Assembly: GCF_003971235.1 (NCBI RefSeq)
Contig: NZ_CP034661.1
Location: 744,001 to 808,000, forward strand
DNA length: 64,000 nt
Origin: Chryseobacterium aureum
GTDB lineage: Bacteria; Bacteroidota; Bacteroidia; Flavobacteriales; Weeksellaceae
Reading direction: 5' to 3'
This document shows, piece after piece, positions 8,858-16,941 of the stretch; positions within the stretch are counted from its first letter, which is position 1, and each line of letters begins with the position of its first letter. The position numbers and the translations under genes were made by a program. Below the pieces are notes generated by a model that saw only the letters and a program-made list of their open reading frames with translations, was not told the origin of the DNA and searched no databases.

Positions 8858-9178
8858 ATGAATTTCGAAGAATTTAAAAACTGTGGATTAAGACGAAGTC
8901 TGAATATCCTTGCGGGGAAATGGAAACCGCTGATCCTCCATAATCTTTTTGAAGAAGATCAGGTCCGGTTTGTGGAACTTTGGAGAAATATGCCCAGGGT
9001 TTCCAAGAAAGTACTTGCAGAACAACTGAAGCAGCTGGAAGAAGATTTTATTATTGAAAGAATAGAGGTTTACAATTTCCCGCCAGAGGTATATTATAAG
9101 CTAACGGAACAAGGAAAAAAGCTAGGCCCTATCCTTTTTCAATTGCATTCATGGGGAAATGAGCTGGGAGTAAAGTGA
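8858..9178 (+). CDS. HxlR-family winged-helix regulator
   Basis: The 106-residue protein carries the HxlR/DUF24 signature near its N-terminus (LNILAGKWKPLILHNLFE, about 13-30) and the winged-helix core (KVLAEQLKQLEEDFIIER). Family members sense electrophiles or oxidants, often through an N-terminal cysteine; Cys9 (KNCGLRRS) is in the expected place. It is divergent from the MBL hydrolase and probably regulates that gene and itself. The start at 8858 gives the normal family length. Confidence 0.87.
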   Translation: MNFEEFKNCGLRRSLNILAGKWKPLILHNLFEEDQVRFVELWRNMPRVSKKVLAEQLKQLEEDFIIERIEVYNFPPEVYYKLTEQGKKLGPILFQLHSWGNELGVK

Positions 9179-9194
9179 TTTTTTTTCGTTATTC

Positions 9195-9298
9195 TACAGT
9201 ATTCTAATAAAATAATACTGTATTTTACATACAAATAAAGGGAATAGCCCCGAATTTGAGAATGGCTTTACTTTTCCAAAATTTTTGTCATACATTTG
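9195..9298 (+). promoter_or_regulatory. hairpin after the HxlR gene and -7 motif of the next gene
   Basis: TACAGTATT (9195-9203) and AATACTGTA (9214-9222) form a 9-bp stem followed by TTTTA, a weak terminator for the HxlR gene. TACATTTG at 9291-9298 is a consensus -7 element 73 bp before the next ATG. No TTG lies 19 bp upstream. Confidence 0.4.
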
Positions 9299-9371
9299 AA
9301 TCCATAAACGTAAAATTACCTACTTAAACGGGTTACATTATAACCTCAGACATTTTTATAAAAACCAAATA

Positions 9372-10823
9372 ATGAAAAAACAATTATTATTTGTGCTCAC
9401 TCTCATGGCACAAGCTTCTTTTGCACAGATTACTTCCAAGGATCCTGCGTTTGCTTCGAACGGGATTTTCACCCTTCCGGCAGGAAGCTCATATTTAGGA
9501 ACGGGAAGCTCTTATGCGGGAGAATTAACTGCAACGACAAATTCCGTATTTTATAAATCCTACAATACCAGCACCAATCAATTAATTATTTCTAAAGCAA
9601 CAAGTTACAGTGGTTCTTTAGACTTGACTTTTGGCACCAATGGTAAAATTGCACTGAACTACAGTGATGGTTCTCTTGTTGGATTTATAAGACATGCCGA
9701 TGATAAATTAACTTTGCTCCTCAAACAATATAATTCTACAAACAGTACCTATTATCTGGATGTAGTCCGTCTACTTCCGACTGGGCAATTAGATCTTTCA
9801 TTTGGTAATGGAGGCATAAAATCATTGGCCAATTTATCAGTTTCTTTCGAACTAAACAATCTTATACAGCAGGGAAATAAAATTCTTGTTTCAGGAATAA
9901 GTATGGATTCTTTTGGACAAACTGACGGGAAAACCCATACATTGAGATTAAATTCTGATGGTACAACAGACAGTAGCTTTGGGAATAACGGAGAAATATT
10001 AACTTATCAACAGAATCCTCTTCAAAGTACCTATCTTCCCCTTATCATTTTAGATAATCAACTTAATCTTCTTTTTTTCGGAAATGATAAGATAAAAAAA
10101 TACACTGTTGATGGACAGCCTATGGCCGGTTTTGGCAATAACGGAGAAGTTTTGTTGAGTGGAGACCCCAGTATTGTAAAAGTAGATTCTGCTGATAAAA
10201 TTCTATATGCAAAAAATGATCTGTCGGGTCAGACTCCACCAATTTTAGGGAGGCTTAATGCCGATGGCACACCAGATACCACATTCAATTATAATGGTAT
10301 TGTTGGTCTTGAATTTCGTGATATCTATGAAAAAAACGGTTCTTATTATGTAACGGGCTTTGCAGAATCCAATAATAATGGATACACTTATTATTATATC
10401 TCTAAGCTTAATCAAAACGGCGCTGTTGATCCTGTATTTGGAGAATATATAGAAAATGATCCTAATTTACTCTATCATAGTATTAACGCAATAAAGGTTT
10501 TTGATAATAATATCATTGTGAGCACGGACGGAGAAACATTAAACATTGTAAATTACCTTGTAAATGGTACTGCCACATTAGCAACAAAAGGATCAGTGAA
10601 AAACAATCCTGAAATTACTTTTGAAAGCCCTGTAAAACAAAATTTAATTTATCAATCAAAAGAAAAGATTGGCAAAATAGAGATTTATTCGGTTGATGGA
10701 AGGCTATTAAAAACGGTAACAGAAAATAGCTCTAATGTTTCCGAACTTTCTAAAGGCGTATATTTTGCAAAAACAATTTTTGAAAATGGAAGATTTTCTA
10801 CAAAAAAACTAATTAAGAAATAA
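9372..10823 (+). CDS. secreted delta-60-repeat protein with T9SS type A sorting domain
   Basis: The protein has 483 residues. It has a signal peptide (MKKQLLFVLTLMAQASFAQ), then several 'delta-60' blade repeats (LDLTFGTNGKIAL, LDLSFGNGGIKSL, TDSSFGNNGEIL, PDTTFNYNGIVG) suggesting a beta-propeller. A C-terminal type A sorting domain follows (about 415-483; KIEIYSVDGRLLKTV, LSKGVYFAKTI, STKKLIKK end). It would be exported by Sec and then moved through the outer membrane by the type IX system and anchored or released. Function is unknown. The next exported gene follows 39 bp downstream, possibly in the same transcript. Confidence 0.88.
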   Translation: MKKQLLFVLTLMAQASFAQITSKDPAFASNGIFTLPAGSSYLGTGSSYAGELTATTNSVFYKSYNTSTNQLIISKATSYSGSLDLTFGTNGKIALNYSDGSLVGFIRHADDKLTLLLKQYNSTNSTYYLDVVRLLPTGQLDLSFGNGGIKSLANLSVSFELNNLIQQGNKILVSGISMDSFGQTDGKTHTLRLNSDGTTDSSFGNNGEILTYQQNPLQSTYLPLIILDNQLNLLFFGNDKIKKYTVDGQPMAGFGNNGEVLLSGDPSIVKVDSADKILYAKNDLSGQTPPILGRLNADGTPDTTFNYNGIVGLEFRDIYEKNGSYYVTGFAESNNNGYTYYYISKLNQNGAVDPVFGEYIENDPNLLYHSINAIKVFDNNIIVSTDGETLNIVNYLVNGTATLATKGSVKNNPEITFESPVKQNLIYQSKEKIGKIEIYSVDGRLLKTVTENSSNVSELSKGVYFAKTIFENGRFSTKKLIKK

Positions 10824-10862
10824 ATATATTTATATTTAAAAAAACTAATAACAATTCTATCA

Positions 10863-11414
10863 ATGAAAAGAATCATCACTGTGATCTCCATTGTATCAAG
10901 TGCGTGGGCAGCTGCTCAAATTGCACCTCCGCCTATCCAAAGATCTGCCCCGACATCCCGTGGACCGGTCATCCATTCAAGAAAAGGAACTTTAATTGAG
11001 AAAAAGGTAACCTCAATAGGCAAGTTTAAAAACCTGAATATTCAAAAAATCGCAACGAAAGACGCATCTGATAATTCAACAGAAACTTTTCTGGGAATGA
11101 TGTATGAATATGAAACTTTTGATGAAATATCGAGGAAAACCTTAACGGTTGATAAAAATGAATTGGGAAAACTGGTTCAGGCCCTTCAGAGTGTGGAACA
11201 GAAAGAAAACGAAAAGGCGAATCAGGAAACCAAATATAAGTTTGTCACGATGAGTAATATTGAATTCGGAAGTGTTTACAGAGAAAAGCTGTCTTCCTGG
11301 GTTCACTATATAAAAATTCCGTCCCCCTATTTAAATCAGAATTTACTGGAATTCAATAAAGATGAATTAAAAGAGCTGATAGGTCTTTTGAAGAAGGCAG
11401 AACAGGAGCTTTAA
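10863..11414 (+). CDS. small exported protein of unknown function
   Basis: This 183-residue protein has a signal peptide (MKRIITVISIVSSAWAAAQ), a Pro/Arg-rich linker (about 20-40) and a charged mixed alpha/beta domain. Two similar Lys/Leu/Glu-rich segments (LTVDKNELGKLVQALQSVEQ, about 99-118, and LEFNKDELKELIGLLKKAEQ, about 162-181) look like an internal duplication. I do not recognise a family. It lies 39 bp after the T9SS cargo gene and before a perfect hairpin, so the two are probably co-transcribed. It has no sorting domain, so it probably stays in the periplasm. Confidence 0.75.
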   Translation: MKRIITVISIVSSAWAAAQIAPPPIQRSAPTSRGPVIHSRKGTLIEKKVTSIGKFKNLNIQKIATKDASDNSTETFLGMMYEYETFDEISRKTLTVDKNELGKLVQALQSVEQKENEKANQETKYKFVTMSNIEFGSVYREKLSSWVHYIKIPSPYLNQNLLEFNKDELKELIGLLKKAEQEL

Positions 11415-11461
11415 ACAAGCCTGCAAAAGGAAAAGGATTGCTGAAACCGTGATATATAAAA

Positions 11462-11490
11462 ACCTTATAGGTTTTGTAAACCTATAAGGT
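11462..11490. terminator. perfect hairpin between convergent genes
   Basis: ACCTTATAGGTTT (11462-11474) pairs with AAACCTATAAGGT (11478-11490) around TGT with no mismatch. There is no strong T-run. It probably terminates both converging transcripts. Confidence 0.65.
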
Positions 11491-11533
11491 ATATTAAAAA
11501 AATTAAAAATAATTATCAGATGAAGAGAATCAA

Positions 11534-12826
11534 CTATTCAGTAAACTGATTCAAAACCTCCATAATATTCTGATAGACAAAATCCAGTTCTCCTGAGGTA
11601 ATGCAGTATGGAGGAACCAGATATACTACATTTCCCAGAGGTCTCATGATAATCCCTCTCTGCAGGAATTCATTGTAAAGCTTCTTTCCTATCTCATTGA
11701 AATAAGAAGTATCATTCCCGGTTTTAAAATCGAAGGCTAAAATAGTCCCGATCTGCCGAACCTTTTCTACATGAGGATGCAAAGCAAGTGCTTTTACAAA
11801 CTCTGAATGTTGCTGAGTAATGCGGTTGATATTCATTTGAGTGTCGTTGGTAAGTAAGAGTTCCATACTGGCAAGGGCTGCCGCACAGGCCAAAGGATTT
11901 GCGGTAAAAGAATGTCCGTGAAATAAGGTTTTATAGCGGTCATCAGAAAGAAAAGCACTGTAAATTTCATTAGAACAGGTGGTGATTCCCATGGGCATGG
12001 TTCCCCCTGTTAAGCCTTTTGAAAAACACATAATATCAGGCTTTTCTGTAAGATAATCTGCGGCAAACAGCTTTCCTGTTCTTCCAAATCCGGTAAACAC
12101 TTCATCCTGGATCATAAGGATTTCTTCTTCCCGGCAGTATTTCATCAACTGGCTAAGATCTTCCGCTTTATACATGAGCATTCCGGCAGCTCCCTGAACT
12201 AAGGGTTCATAGATAAAACAGGCTACTTCACCGGCAAGTTCTCTGATCTGTGCATGCAGACTATCAAGATTGTCAGCATTCGGTGTATCTATGAAAACGA
12301 CTTCAAACAGCATACTTTCAAAAGGTCTTGTCCAGAAACTCTTTCCGCTTACAGACATGGCTCCAAAGGTATCTCCGTGATAGGCATTTTGAAAAGCTAA
12401 AATCTTTGTTTTCTTCTGTCCTTTATTGTAGGCATATTGAATGCACATTTTCAAGGCTACTTCTACCGCTGTAGAGCCGTTATCTGAATAAAAAACTTTT
12501 TCCTGGCCCGCGGGAAGCAATTTTAGTAAATTTTCTGAAAGCTGTACAGCAGGCTCATGCGTAAATCCTGCGAAAATAACCTGCTCCAGTGTATTTAACT
12601 GTTCAAAAACACGTTGTGCAATATAAGGATGAGAATGTCCGTGCAGCGTTACCCACCATGATGAAACGATATCAAGATATTGTTTTCCTTCATGGTCATA
12701 AAGATAAACTCCTTTTCCTTTTACAATAGGAATAATATCATCGGCTGTTTTCATCTGGGTGTAAGGATGCCAGTTTACCTTTTTATCTCTCCGTTGCAGG
12801 CTGACTTCTTTTGTTATCGTATTCAT
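11534..12826 (-). CDS. bioA: adenosylmethionine-8-amino-7-oxononanoate aminotransferase
   Basis: BioA transfers an amino group from S-adenosylmethionine to KAPA to give DAPA, the penultimate part of biotin synthesis. The 430-residue length fits the family. Class III aminotransferase features are visible: SSWWVTLHGHSHP (55-67), DNGSTAVEVALKM (115-127), DEVFTGFGRTG (241-251) and the PLP lysine K270 in CFSKGLTGG. It lies downstream of bioB in the same direction, but a 670-bp repeat-filled gap separates them, so it may need its own promoter. Confidence 0.95.
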   Translation of the reverse strand: MNTITKEVSLQRRDKKVNWHPYTQMKTADDIIPIVKGKGVYLYDHEGKQYLDIVSSWWVTLHGHSHPYIAQRVFEQLNTLEQVIFAGFTHEPAVQLSENLLKLLPAGQEKVFYSDNGSTAVEVALKMCIQYAYNKGQKKTKILAFQNAYHGDTFGAMSVSGKSFWTRPFESMLFEVVFIDTPNADNLDSLHAQIRELAGEVACFIYEPLVQGAAGMLMYKAEDLSQLMKYCREEEILMIQDEVFTGFGRTGKLFAADYLTEKPDIMCFSKGLTGGTMPMGITTCSNEIYSAFLSDDRYKTLFHGHSFTANPLACAAALASMELLLTNDTQMNINRITQQHSEFVKALALHPHVEKVRQIGTILAFDFKTGNDTSYFNEIGKKLYNEFLQRGIIMRPLGNVVYLVPPYCITSGELDFVYQNIMEVLNQFTE

Positions 12827-13497
12827 AATTTGATATAAAAAGTTAATGAGTGATAATTTTTTTAAATTTCAATGCTATGATTGCTAAGTTTTTAAATTTG
12901 CATCCTGTTGTTTTGCTTTCGCAAAGTCGTTTCACTCAGCACGTATAAAAATTCTTCCTTGCTGAATAGAATACCTTTGCGAACGAAATATTTTCAGAAT
13001 TAACAATTTTTCATTGCGAAACTTAGCGTTAAAAACTAATCATATATTGATATGAAAATTGAAATGAGTGATGGAATTGGATTTAACAATAATTTAGTTG
13101 AATATATTGAAATTGAAATGTTGGATTGATCGCAAAGGCACAAAGTTTTATCATAAATTGCGTGGGATATTTAAAGATGCAAGAACATTTCGACTTCGCT
13201 CAATATTAGATTTTCAGCAAGGAATGTGTTATAATCTTCCCGTAGATTTTTTATATCATGTGTTTAATTCACACAATCTGCAATAGAATAAAAATTTGCG
13301 ATGTTAAATTTTATCGGAGATAAAATCCTTGCGTCCTTAAATATTACTTACTACAAAAGGTTTTGCGTCTTTGCGTTTTCCAACTTGTACAGCAGTTTAT
13401 AAAAATTCAAAAACCAATTTTATAACAAGCGCTATAATAACAATAATCCAACTCATCACTCATCATTTATAATTCATAATTCATAATTCATAATTAT
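12827..13497. repeat. repeat-filled gap between bioB and bioA
   Basis: There is no credible gene here. 12905-13031 resembles the reverse complement of the 192-bp tandem units at 56 kb (shared TTGCTGAA, then CCTTTGCGAACGAAA). 13110-13340 matches an inverted copy at 18.5 kb (GAACATTTC, CTCAATATTAGATTTTCAGC) and contains the TTTTATCGGAGATAAAATCC palindrome. 13469-13497 is a four-copy ATAATTC tandem repeat directly behind the bioB stop. Confidence 0.65.
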
Positions 13498-14481
13498 CTA
13501 ACAGCATGTTTCTTTTTTTATCATAGGTTTAAGCCCTAAGGTCTGAAGCATCTGCATATCTTCTGAAACTCCCGGATTAGGTGTTACCAATAAGGTTTCT
13601 CTTTCTCCCGTGAAAATGGAATTGGCTCCGGCCATAAAGCACCACGCCTGCTCTGTTTCAGACATTTCAATACGTCCGGCACTTAATCTTACCATAGAAG
13701 ACGGCATTACAATTCTTGCTGTAGCAATCATTCTTACCATTTCCCACGTGTCAACTTTTTCATTGTCTTCTAACGGTGTTCCTGCTACTCTCGCTAAGGC
13801 ATTGATAGGAACGGATTCCGGGTGTTTTGGCATTGTTGCTAACGTTAAAAGCATTGAAATTCTGTCTCTGTGGGTTTCACCCAATCCGATAATCCCTCCG
13901 GAACATACGGTGATTCCTGCTTTTCTTACATTATTAATTGTATTGATTCTGTTGTCAAAGGTTCTGGTGGAAATGATTTCTTCATAGTATTGTTCGGAAG
14001 TATCAAGGTTGTGATTGTAAGCATATAATCCTGCTTCCTGCAATCTGATCGCCTGTTCTTCGGTAAGCATTCCCAGTGTACAGCAAACTTCCAGACCAAG
14101 ATCGTTTACGCCTTTTACCATATCAATTACCCTGTCGAAATCACGGTTATTACGAACTTCACGCCATGCAGCAGCCATACAGAATCTTGATGATCCTGAA
14201 TCTTTTGCTTTTTGTGCATGGGCAATCACAGTTTCTGTAGGTAACAAAGCCTGCACTTTGATATTGGTGTGATAGCGGGCCGCCTGTCCGCAATAGGAGC
14301 AGTCTTCAGGACATCCGCCGGTTTTGATGGATAATAAAGTGGAAATCTGTACTTCAGAAGGATCATGCCATTCGCGGTGTACGGTGGCTGCTTTATAGAT
14401 CAGTTCCATGAGAGGAAGGTGATAAATTTCCTCAATTTCTTCTTTAGTCCAGTTGTTTCTTAATGTTGTTTTTGTATCCAT
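13498..14481 (-). CDS. bioB: biotin synthase
   Basis: BioB is the radical-SAM enzyme that inserts sulfur into dethiobiotin. The [4Fe-4S] motif CPEDCSYC (C57, C61, C64) is intact, and the auxiliary cluster residues of the family lie in the barrel (CCTLGM, NHNLDTS). At 327 residues it is full length. Its ATG overlaps the bioD stop by one base (TAATG), so the two are translationally coupled. The last residues (KKETCC) are cysteine-rich, as often seen. Confidence 0.97.
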   Translation of the reverse strand: MDTKTTLRNNWTKEEIEEIYHLPLMELIYKAATVHREWHDPSEVQISTLLSIKTGGCPEDCSYCGQAARYHTNIKVQALLPTETVIAHAQKAKDSGSSRFCMAAAWREVRNNRDFDRVIDMVKGVNDLGLEVCCTLGMLTEEQAIRLQEAGLYAYNHNLDTSEQYYEEIISTRTFDNRINTINNVRKAGITVCSGGIIGLGETHRDRISMLLTLATMPKHPESVPINALARVAGTPLEDNEKVDTWEMVRMIATARIVMPSSMVRLSAGRIEMSETEQAWCFMAGANSIFTGERETLLVTPNPGVSEDMQMLQTLGLKPMIKKETCC

Positions 14482-15095
14482 TATCCTATTTTTGTTATTG
14501 TTAATTGCTTTGCAGCAAGTTGTATAGATTCCTTATCCGTTATGTCGATCTCCGGAATCTTTATAATTTTTGTTTCTTTTTCAATAAAACTGCAGATTAC
14601 TCTTTCCGTATCTTCAGGAAATTCTCCGTTAAGAATTAAATATTCCAATGATATTTCTCTCTGTCGTAAAGCCAGAATTGATAGTAAACTGTGATTGATA
14701 CAGCCTAAATAATTTCTCACTACCAATGCTGCCGGAAGGTTTAACTCTTCAATAAGGTCGATCATGAAAGTAGTGTCTGATATGGGTACCATAAGCCCTC
14801 CAGCTCCTTCTACAATTAGTGGACTTGCTGTTTTTGGGAGTTGAAAATCATTCAGATTGATGGTGATATTTTCTTCTCTTGCAGATTGATGTGGCGATGC
14901 AGCCAGCTGTAAACGGTAAGTTTCCGGGTGGCAAAAGTCGGTATCTGTCCAGGCTTCAATTTTATGACTGTCCGTATAATGAAGATCTCCGGACTGTATG
15001 GGTTTCCAGTATTCTGTTTTAAAATACTGTACTAAAACGGCTGAACAGACTGTTTTCCCTATTTCGGTTCCTATTCCTGTTATAAATAATTTCAT
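14481..15095 (-). CDS. bioD: dethiobiotin synthetase
   Basis: BioD closes the ureido ring of dethiobiotin from DAPA, CO2 and ATP. The P-loop GIGTEIGKT (7-15) and the [12 protein letters not shown] motif (about 94-105) are present. At 204 residues it is normal in length. It lies between bioF (54 bp upstream) and bioB (one-base overlap). Confidence 0.96.
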   Translation of the reverse strand: MKLFITGIGTEIGKTVCSAVLVQYFKTEYWKPIQSGDLHYTDSHKIEAWTDTDFCHPETYRLQLAASPHQSAREENITINLNDFQLPKTASPLIVEGAGGLMVPISDTTFMIDLIEELNLPAALVVRNYLGCINHSLLSILALRQREISLEYLILNGEFPEDTERVICSFIEKETKIIKIPEIDITDKESIQLAAKQLTITKIG

Positions 15096-15149
15096 GTTTT
15101 TGTGATTCGGGATTCGTGTTCCGGGTTTTGAATGTTATTTCTTTAGTTT

Positions 15150-16259
15150 TCAATAAATTCCTTTAATAATTTCTGTCAGTTTTACAATTTCCTCTGCTGT
15201 ATTAAAGCTGTGGAGACATATTCTTAACCTTTCACTTCCTTCTTTTACTGTGGGACTGTAAATGGCATAGGTTAAAAATCCTTCTTCGGATAAATTTTCC
15301 TGTAATTCTTTCAATCTTTGGTTATCCGGTATTATAATAGCTTGAACCGGGCTTGTTTCAGCGGATGGGGATGGTAGGTTTTGGCTTCGGAAAGTTTTGA
15401 TATTGTTCTGAAGCTGAATGGCCAGGTGATGATTGTGATCTAAAAACTCATACCCTGTTTGGATACTCATCCACTGAAAATCCTGTGCTGATGTGGTATA
15501 AATGAACGGACTTGCAAAGTTGATCAGGTAAGACTTTACCGTCTCATTACACAGAATTGCTGCGCCATGAGTTCCTAGAGCTTTTCCGTATGTTACAACA
15601 GCTGCTAAAACCTGATGCTGCAATTGATATTTTTCAATCAGTCCATATCCAAAAACTCCGAATGCATGGGCTTCATCAACAATCAAAGAGGCTTTATATT
15701 TACCTGCAATCGAAGCGATTTCCTGAAGAGGGGCAAAATCTCCTTCCATGGAATAAAGACTTTCTATCGCGATATAACAATGTCCTTCCTGTCTTTTTAA
15801 AATGTTTTCAAGATCTTCAATGCAATTATGCTTGAATTTCAGTTTTTTAGCATTCGAAAGCTGACAAGCATCATGTACTGAACGATGAATCTGTTCGTCT
15901 ACAATAACGACATCATGACGGCTGGGAAGTGTAGAAAACAAAGCCAGGTTAGCGTTATATCCCGATGGAAAAAGTAATGCAGACTCAAACTGTTGTTTTT
16001 GAGCAATCTCATTTTCCACAGAAACGGCAATATCACTGTTTCCGCTAATCAACCTTGAGCCTGTACTTCCGGAAAGCAGCTGGGGGTTATCAATTACCTT
16101 TTGCAGCAGCAAATGTTGGAGTTCCCTGCTTTTTGCAAATCCGAGATAATCATTGGAATAGAAGTCTATCCCATCGGATGGAAGCCGTAAACGTCTCAAG
16201 GTTCCCTGTCCTTTTCTTTTATCAAGAGATTCATGAAAATGGGAGCTGTTACTAAGCAT
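15150..16259 (-). CDS. bioF: 8-amino-7-oxononanoate (KAPA) synthase
   Basis: BioF condenses pimeloyl-ACP or pimeloyl-CoA with alanine. It is an alpha-oxoamine synthase, with FYSNDYLGFA near the N-terminus, GSTGSRLISGN (64-74), DEAHAFGVFG (195-204) and the PLP lysine K226 in VTYGKALGTHG. At 369 residues it is slightly short but complete. Its first 8 bp overlap the end of the upstream ferritin-like gene, so the two are very likely co-translated. Confidence 0.95.
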   Translation of the reverse strand: MLSNSSHFHESLDKRKGQGTLRRLRLPSDGIDFYSNDYLGFAKSRELQHLLLQKVIDNPQLLSGSTGSRLISGNSDIAVSVENEIAQKQQFESALLFPSGYNANLALFSTLPSRHDVVIVDEQIHRSVHDACQLSNAKKLKFKHNCIEDLENILKRQEGHCYIAIESLYSMEGDFAPLQEIASIAGKYKASLIVDEAHAFGVFGYGLIEKYQLQHQVLAAVVTYGKALGTHGAAILCNETVKSYLINFASPFIYTTSAQDFQWMSIQTGYEFLDHNHHLAIQLQNNIKTFRSQNLPSPSAETSPVQAIIIPDNQRLKELQENLSEEGFLTYAIYSPTVKEGSERLRICLHSFNTAEEIVKLTEIIKGIY

Positions 16260-16875
16260 AGTTCAATTGAGCTACTTCCTGCGTAATCGCGTTAATCCAC
16301 TCTTCATGCAGTTCCTTTTCTATGGTAAGAATATGGTCTGCATGGTGTTTCCAGTCTGATGAAAACTCATTAAGCTGATGGATCATTTCTTCCAGATGTC
16401 CTTCTTCTTCCAGAATAATAGATTTTACCATGATTTTAGAAGAAGCTTCTGTAAGTACCTGCTGATATACCGGATAAAGCGCATCAGCTCGAACCTCAAT
16501 AGCATAGGTTACAAAAAGGTAGGCTGCATATTTAACATCTACCTTATCAAGATTGAAAGCTTTCTGAAGATAACGGCAGGCCTTAATATCCAAGGAGTGA
16601 AGATATTGGCTTGTTGCAATTGGCGCCAGAAGTTCTGTACTTTCGTAGGTTTTACAAAGTTCAGGATTGATTTTCCCGATTTGTTTTTTTAAATAATAAG
16701 CGTGGCGGTGCTCTTCAGCAGCGTGTTTCAGCTGGATCTGAGAAACCAGGGTTGGATGTTCACATTTTGATATTTTTCTTGCACCGGCATTTTCCATAAA
16801 GGAAAGCGTATTTAGCCATTTGGCGTGGGTGTTTCCTTCCTGTACAATTTTTTTTAACAGATGATGAAATTCCAT
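16252..16875 (-). CDS. ferritin-like di-iron protein in the biotin operon
   Basis: This 207-residue, mostly helical protein shows the four-helix di-iron ligand set: Glu28 (FMENA), Glu55-x-x-His58 (EEHRH), Glu127 (AIEVRAD) and Glu157-x-x-His160 (EEEGH). The E...ExxH...E...ExxH spacing matches ferritin-like oxidases and oxygenases. It is the first gene of the bio operon and overlaps bioF by 8 bp. No pimeloyl-forming gene (bioC, bioH, bioG, bioI, bioZ) is in this operon. An oxidative role in supplying the pimeloyl group is an inference from position. Iron storage is less likely for a protein this short within a bio operon. Confidence 0.75.
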   Translation of the reverse strand: MEFHHLLKKIVQEGNTHAKWLNTLSFMENAGARKISKCEHPTLVSQIQLKHAAEEHRHAYYLKKQIGKINPELCKTYESTELLAPIATSQYLHSLDIKACRYLQKAFNLDKVDVKYAAYLFVTYAIEVRADALYPVYQQVLTEASSKIMVKSIILEEEGHLEEMIHQLNEFSSDWKHHADHILTIEKELHEEWINAITQEVAQLNYA

Positions 16876-16893
16876 AGATTTTTATTTTGATGT

Positions 16894-16901
16894 CAAAAGT
16901 A
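16894..16901 (-). promoter_or_regulatory. -7 element of the bio operon
   Basis: The minus strand reads TACTTTTG, a TAnnTTTG match 18 bp before the ATG of the di-iron gene. The MocR gene starts within 50 bp on the other strand, so its product could bind here. No TTG lies 19 bp upstream, which fits an activated promoter. Confidence 0.5.
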
Positions 16902-16941
16902 GTATATTGCCGGATGGTTGTATGGTGCCAGTTTTGATATT

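Noticed and set aside
13098..13286. Plus-strand 62-residue frame between bioB and bioA
   Set aside because: It is translated from a dispersed intergenic repeat; an inverted copy at 18.5 kb does not keep it open.
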